From: Polystyrenella longa
Lineage (GTDB): Bacteria > Planctomycetota > Planctomycetia > Planctomycetales > Planctomycetaceae
NCBI RefSeq assembly: GCF_007750395.1
Contig: NZ_CP036281.1
Span: 5,975,001-6,039,000, forward strand
Length of the DNA stretch: 64,000 nucleotides
Direction of reading: 5' to 3'
How positions within the stretch are numbered: position 1 is the first letter of the stretch; each line of letters begins with the position of its first letter. Below the pieces are notes generated by a model. It made no database searches, was not told the DNA's origin, and was given only the letters and a program-made list of their open reading frames with translations. Shown one piece after another: positions 61,898 to 64,000 of the stretch. The translations under genes and the position numbers were made by a program.

Positions 61898-62307
61898 GGG
61901 GTGATTTCCTCATCCTTTTTCTTGCGACCGAAGATGCATTTGTCGATGGAAAAACAACCCGCCCCTGTGAACAGGAGTGAGGCGTAGATCACCAGGTAAA
62001 GAGCGGAGAGTTCTTTATCTCCCCAGGGTTTGTCCGCCATAATTTGAAAGTGGGCGATGATCATCGTGAAGGCGAGCGGAATGACTGCCAAGCGGGTGAG
62101 CAGTCCGGCGATGACAAGCACGGAGCAACCCAACTCCGCACCAATCGCCAGGATCAGGCTCAGCTGTGGACCGACACCAATGGGATCGGCAAACTCGGTC
62201 GACAACGCTTCGAAGTTCTGGAACTTCTGCAGACCATGCACCATCATCATGCCCCCCACGCCAATGCGGAGAACGAGTAAACCGAATGACGTTAATTTAG
62301 AAGACAT
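61894..62307 (-). CDS. DoxX family membrane protein
   Basis: About 137 residues with four transmembrane helices. GLLVLRIGVGGMMMVHGLQKF and LAIGAELGCSVLVIAGLLTRLA are typical DoxX sequence. DoxX proteins are inner-membrane proteins variously linked to oxidative stress or terminal oxidases; no single function is established. Coupled to the Imm53-like gene downstream. Confidence 0.85.
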   Translation of the reverse strand: MSSKLTSFGLLVLRIGVGGMMMVHGLQKFQNFEALSTEFADPIGVGPQLSLILAIGAELGCSVLVIAGLLTRLAVIPLAFTMIIAHFQIMADKPWGDKELSALYLVIYASLLFTGAGCFSIDKCIFGRKKKDEEITP

Positions 62308-62368
62308 AATTAATATTCCTTCGATGGTGAAAGTCAGGCCATGATCAGGCGGTTAATTACCCCCGTCT

Positions 62369-63022
62369 TTATTCGATCGAATCCAACATCTGCATGACCG
62401 CTTCTTCGTTGTAGTCTTCTTCAGGAATTTGCATCATCAGGAAGGCAGTTCCCTGTTTGGCGGGAAACGTTCCTTGAATCTGGCGGAACTTTCCACCATC
62501 GTCCTTGTCGGTTGCCTCGGAAAAAGTGAAGTCATGGTTTTGACCGTTGATATCGATCTGACGGACTTCGCTGGAATCGATCTGCAAGTTGTTCCCCTGT
62601 CCCTGTTGGCCCATGGAATCTTTCATCGAAGTTTCCATCTCATCTGCGCTCAGGTTGGCGATCTGCATATTCATCAGAAACAGCGTATTTGCACCTTTCC
62701 CATTTTCATCAGAATAGATTGCCATTTTCATGGAGTAGAACCCGAAGAAATCCATCTTCATGCTTCCCTTAGGAGGAAATTGCTCCTGAGGAATGCTGAT
62801 GGTGGTAATCTCGTTGGTGGTGGCGATAGCATCTGCTGGTTTATCTGAGAAGGACATCATGTTGGAAGCAAAATAGATTCCCACCCCGCAGCAAATCAGC
62901 ATGCAGACTCCACCCCCGACCAAGATCCAGAGAAAGACTTTCATGCCCGTGGACATGCCACTTTTTTGGGGGCCGGGTCCATCGTCGTATTCCAACTCAT
63001 CTTCGAAACGATCGCGTGACAT
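62369..63022 (-). CDS. Membrane-anchored protein of unknown function
   Basis: About 217 residues from the ATG at 63022 (AGGAAA upstream). An acidic cytoplasmic N terminus, one transmembrane helix with a Cys pair (about 30-52) and a beta-rich extracytoplasmic domain to the end. Repeated KM..DFFGFYSMKM and strands suggest a compact sandwich. No named family. The design is seen in many planctomycete inner-membrane proteins. Confidence 0.65.
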   Translation of the reverse strand: MSRDRFEDELEYDDGPGPQKSGMSTGMKVFLWILVGGGVCMLICCGVGIYFASNMMSFSDKPADAIATTNEITTISIPQEQFPPKGSMKMDFFGFYSMKMAIYSDENGKGANTLFLMNMQIANLSADEMETSMKDSMGQQGQGNNLQIDSSEVRQIDINGQNHDFTFSEATDKDDGGKFRQIQGTFPAKQGTAFLMMQIPEEDYNEEAVMQMLDSIE

Positions 63023-63392
63023 TTTGTTTTTCCTGACTGCTGCGTGTGGGTTGGGTCTCTGGGCAACTTCGTCCATGGACCATCGTGAAGGAGTCTCTAT
63101 TTTGAATGGTATCTGGTTGCCATACAATGAACAGAGAGTGCTGGCGGTTCAATTCCGCAAAACTGGCGCGAACGACTCCTTTAAAATGCATTTCGCTGGC
63201 GGAAGCGTTTTATGGAGCGATTTTGAGATCCATTGTCCACTTTTTTGAAATCATTCCGAGCGGCATGTCGGAGCGAGAGCAGTTCGCCGGTCACCGTATC
63301 TCATACTGGGAACGCGTTCTGGCAGCATAGAACGCGAGATGATCAGGCGATACGTGATCTGTAAGCAATGGCAGGCAAATTGAACCTGTCGA
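63023..63392. other. Gene-poor gap
   Basis: About 370 nt without a supported gene or a clear terminator. Short frames on both strands have no motif. Confidence 0.5.
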
Positions 63393-64000
63393 TCAGGATG
63401 CCTTGCGGGTCTGCTGTCGCTGCATTTTCTTGAGCTTTTTGCGGTCTTTGCGGCTCATGTTTTCCAGTTCAGAATCCATCGGGTAAGATTCCGAATCGTC
63501 CTCTTCGACTTCTTCCCATTGCGAATCATCATCCGATGAGGATGCCGGGTCTTCCGTGTTCACTGAATCACTTTTCAGACGGAACCGAGGTTTCTTCTTG
63601 GGTGCTTCCTCTTTCTCTTCGATCTCGTCGGCCTGATCGACCTCTGCAGTCGGTTTTGCTTTTTTCGCGACGGGTTTGTCTTTAGCCTGTGGCTGTTCGA
63701 CCTTTTTCTTTTCCTTCTTGGGTTTGTTCTGACGATTGATTTCGCGTTGATGTTGCCACTCGGCCAACCGTCCGGTGAATAAGCCAAGTACGTCGCCCAA
63801 CCGTTCTCGAACGATGTTCAGGGCAGAGGGTTTCTGTACTACGACGGGGGCTTCTGCTGTTTCATACAGCACAAAGCGAGCGTGCAACAGCATGCTCATG
63901 AAGAAGGCGAGGGCACCGATCATACCGATGGCTGCATGAGCCGCCTGTTGGTTATTTGTACCAGGGAAATCAAATCCGATCTGCATGAAGGCGACAATCA
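63393..64000 (-). CDS. C-terminal part of a membrane protein with a charged tail
   Basis: The frame stays open to the window edge, so the true start may lie beyond 64000; an internal ATG at 63986 would give 197 residues. A transmembrane helix (HAAIGMIGALAFFMSMLL) is followed by a long cytoplasmic tail that is first Lys/Pro-rich (KKEKKKVEQPQAKDKP) and then acidic Ser/Asp/Glu-rich, ending basic. Low complexity and probably disordered. Function unknown. Confidence 0.55.
   Translation of the reverse strand, partial: IVAFMQIGFDFPGTNNQQAAHAAIGMIGALAFFMSMLLHARFVLYETAEAPVVVQKPSALNIVRERLGDVLGLFTGRLAEWQHQREINRQNKPKKEKKKVEQPQAKDKPVAKKAKPTAEVDQADEIEEKEEAPKKKPRFRLKSDSVNTEDPASSSDDDSQWEEVEEDDSESYPMDSELENMSRKDRKKLKKMQRQQTRKAS

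Noticed and set aside
1-64000. CRISPR array or insertion sequence
   Set aside because: No regularly spaced repeats with unique spacers and no transposase with terminal repeats were recognised.

Overview
The window looks like a chromosomal segment of a planctomycete (Planctomycetota, probably Planctomycetales/Planctomycetaceae). The evidence is a DUF1549/DUF1553 protein with a CxxCH motif followed by a DUF1501 protein, a DUF1080 protein, a sulfatase beside a GH43-like enzyme, a neutral-ceramidase-like protein, a pilin-like LLPAVQQAREAARR motif, zinc-ribbon membrane proteins, and many secreted proteins of unknown function. Base composition is moderate GC except in one AT-rich accessory stretch at about 10.1-11.8 kb. 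No tool or database search was run; all calls come from reading sequence and motifs.

Region 1 (1-14.2 kb) is accessory DNA ending at a tRNA gene. It carries a RuvB-like AAA+ ATPase and an acidic unknown protein (minus strand), and a secreted endonuclease/exonuclease/phosphatase protein. A compact type I restriction-modification operon follows, hsdM-hsdS-hsdR plus a YgjP-like (DUF45) zinc metallopeptidase, with start/stop overlaps at the hsdM-hsdS and hsdR-peptidase junctions. Next come an unknown 170-residue protein, an AT-rich gene-poor stretch full of palindromes and hairpins, a decayed HTH-Dam methylase pseudogene and a divergent tyrosine recombinase. The recombinase lies just inside the 3' end of tRNA-Ala(GGC), and repeats of AAATCGGGG sit between its start and the tRNA. 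This is the layout of a tRNA-targeted genomic island whose left end is not visible.

Region 2 (14.3-30 kb) is planctomycete chromosome: a TPR-like protein, two tandem RDD membrane proteins, a GH43-like hydrolase/sulfatase pair, a ceramidase-like protein, a large secreted protein, a Y-family DNA polymerase followed by a short SRAP/YedK-like protein, a zinc-ribbon membrane protein, an SDR oxidoreductase, and the DUF1549/DUF1501 pair preceded by a 15-bp minisatellite.

Region 3 (30-41.4 kb) is housekeeping: hemD and hemE for heme, an MBL-fold hydrolase, an Nramp-fold transporter lacking the usual metal-binding motifs, trpF, a DUF1080 protein, a coiled-coil membrane protein, a YkgJ-type cysteine-cluster protein, hisS, and a secreted protein with SPOR-like repeats.

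Region 4 (41.4-49.6 kb) is a plus-strand surface-polysaccharide cluster: a flippase, a CapK/PaaK-like adenylate-forming enzyme, two GT4 glycosyltransferases, a polytopic polymerase-like protein, an initiating sugar-phosphate transferase and a GNAT acetyltransferase, closed by a strong terminator.

Region 5 (49.6-64 kb) holds two secreted proteins, a 43-codon small gene, guaB, ksgA-ribE, a YHYH protein, a zinc-ribbon membrane protein, a CBS-pair protein, hslV-hslU, an AlkA-like glycosylase, a DoxX-Imm53 pair and two membrane-anchored unknowns. The last of these runs off the window.

The strongest candidates for something undescribed are the hairpin-rich AT stretch with a promoter-like start (10.7-11.6 kb), the Y-polymerase/short SRAP pair with a palindromic leader, the orphan Imm53 gene coupled to DoxX, and the Nramp homologue without its metal-site residues.
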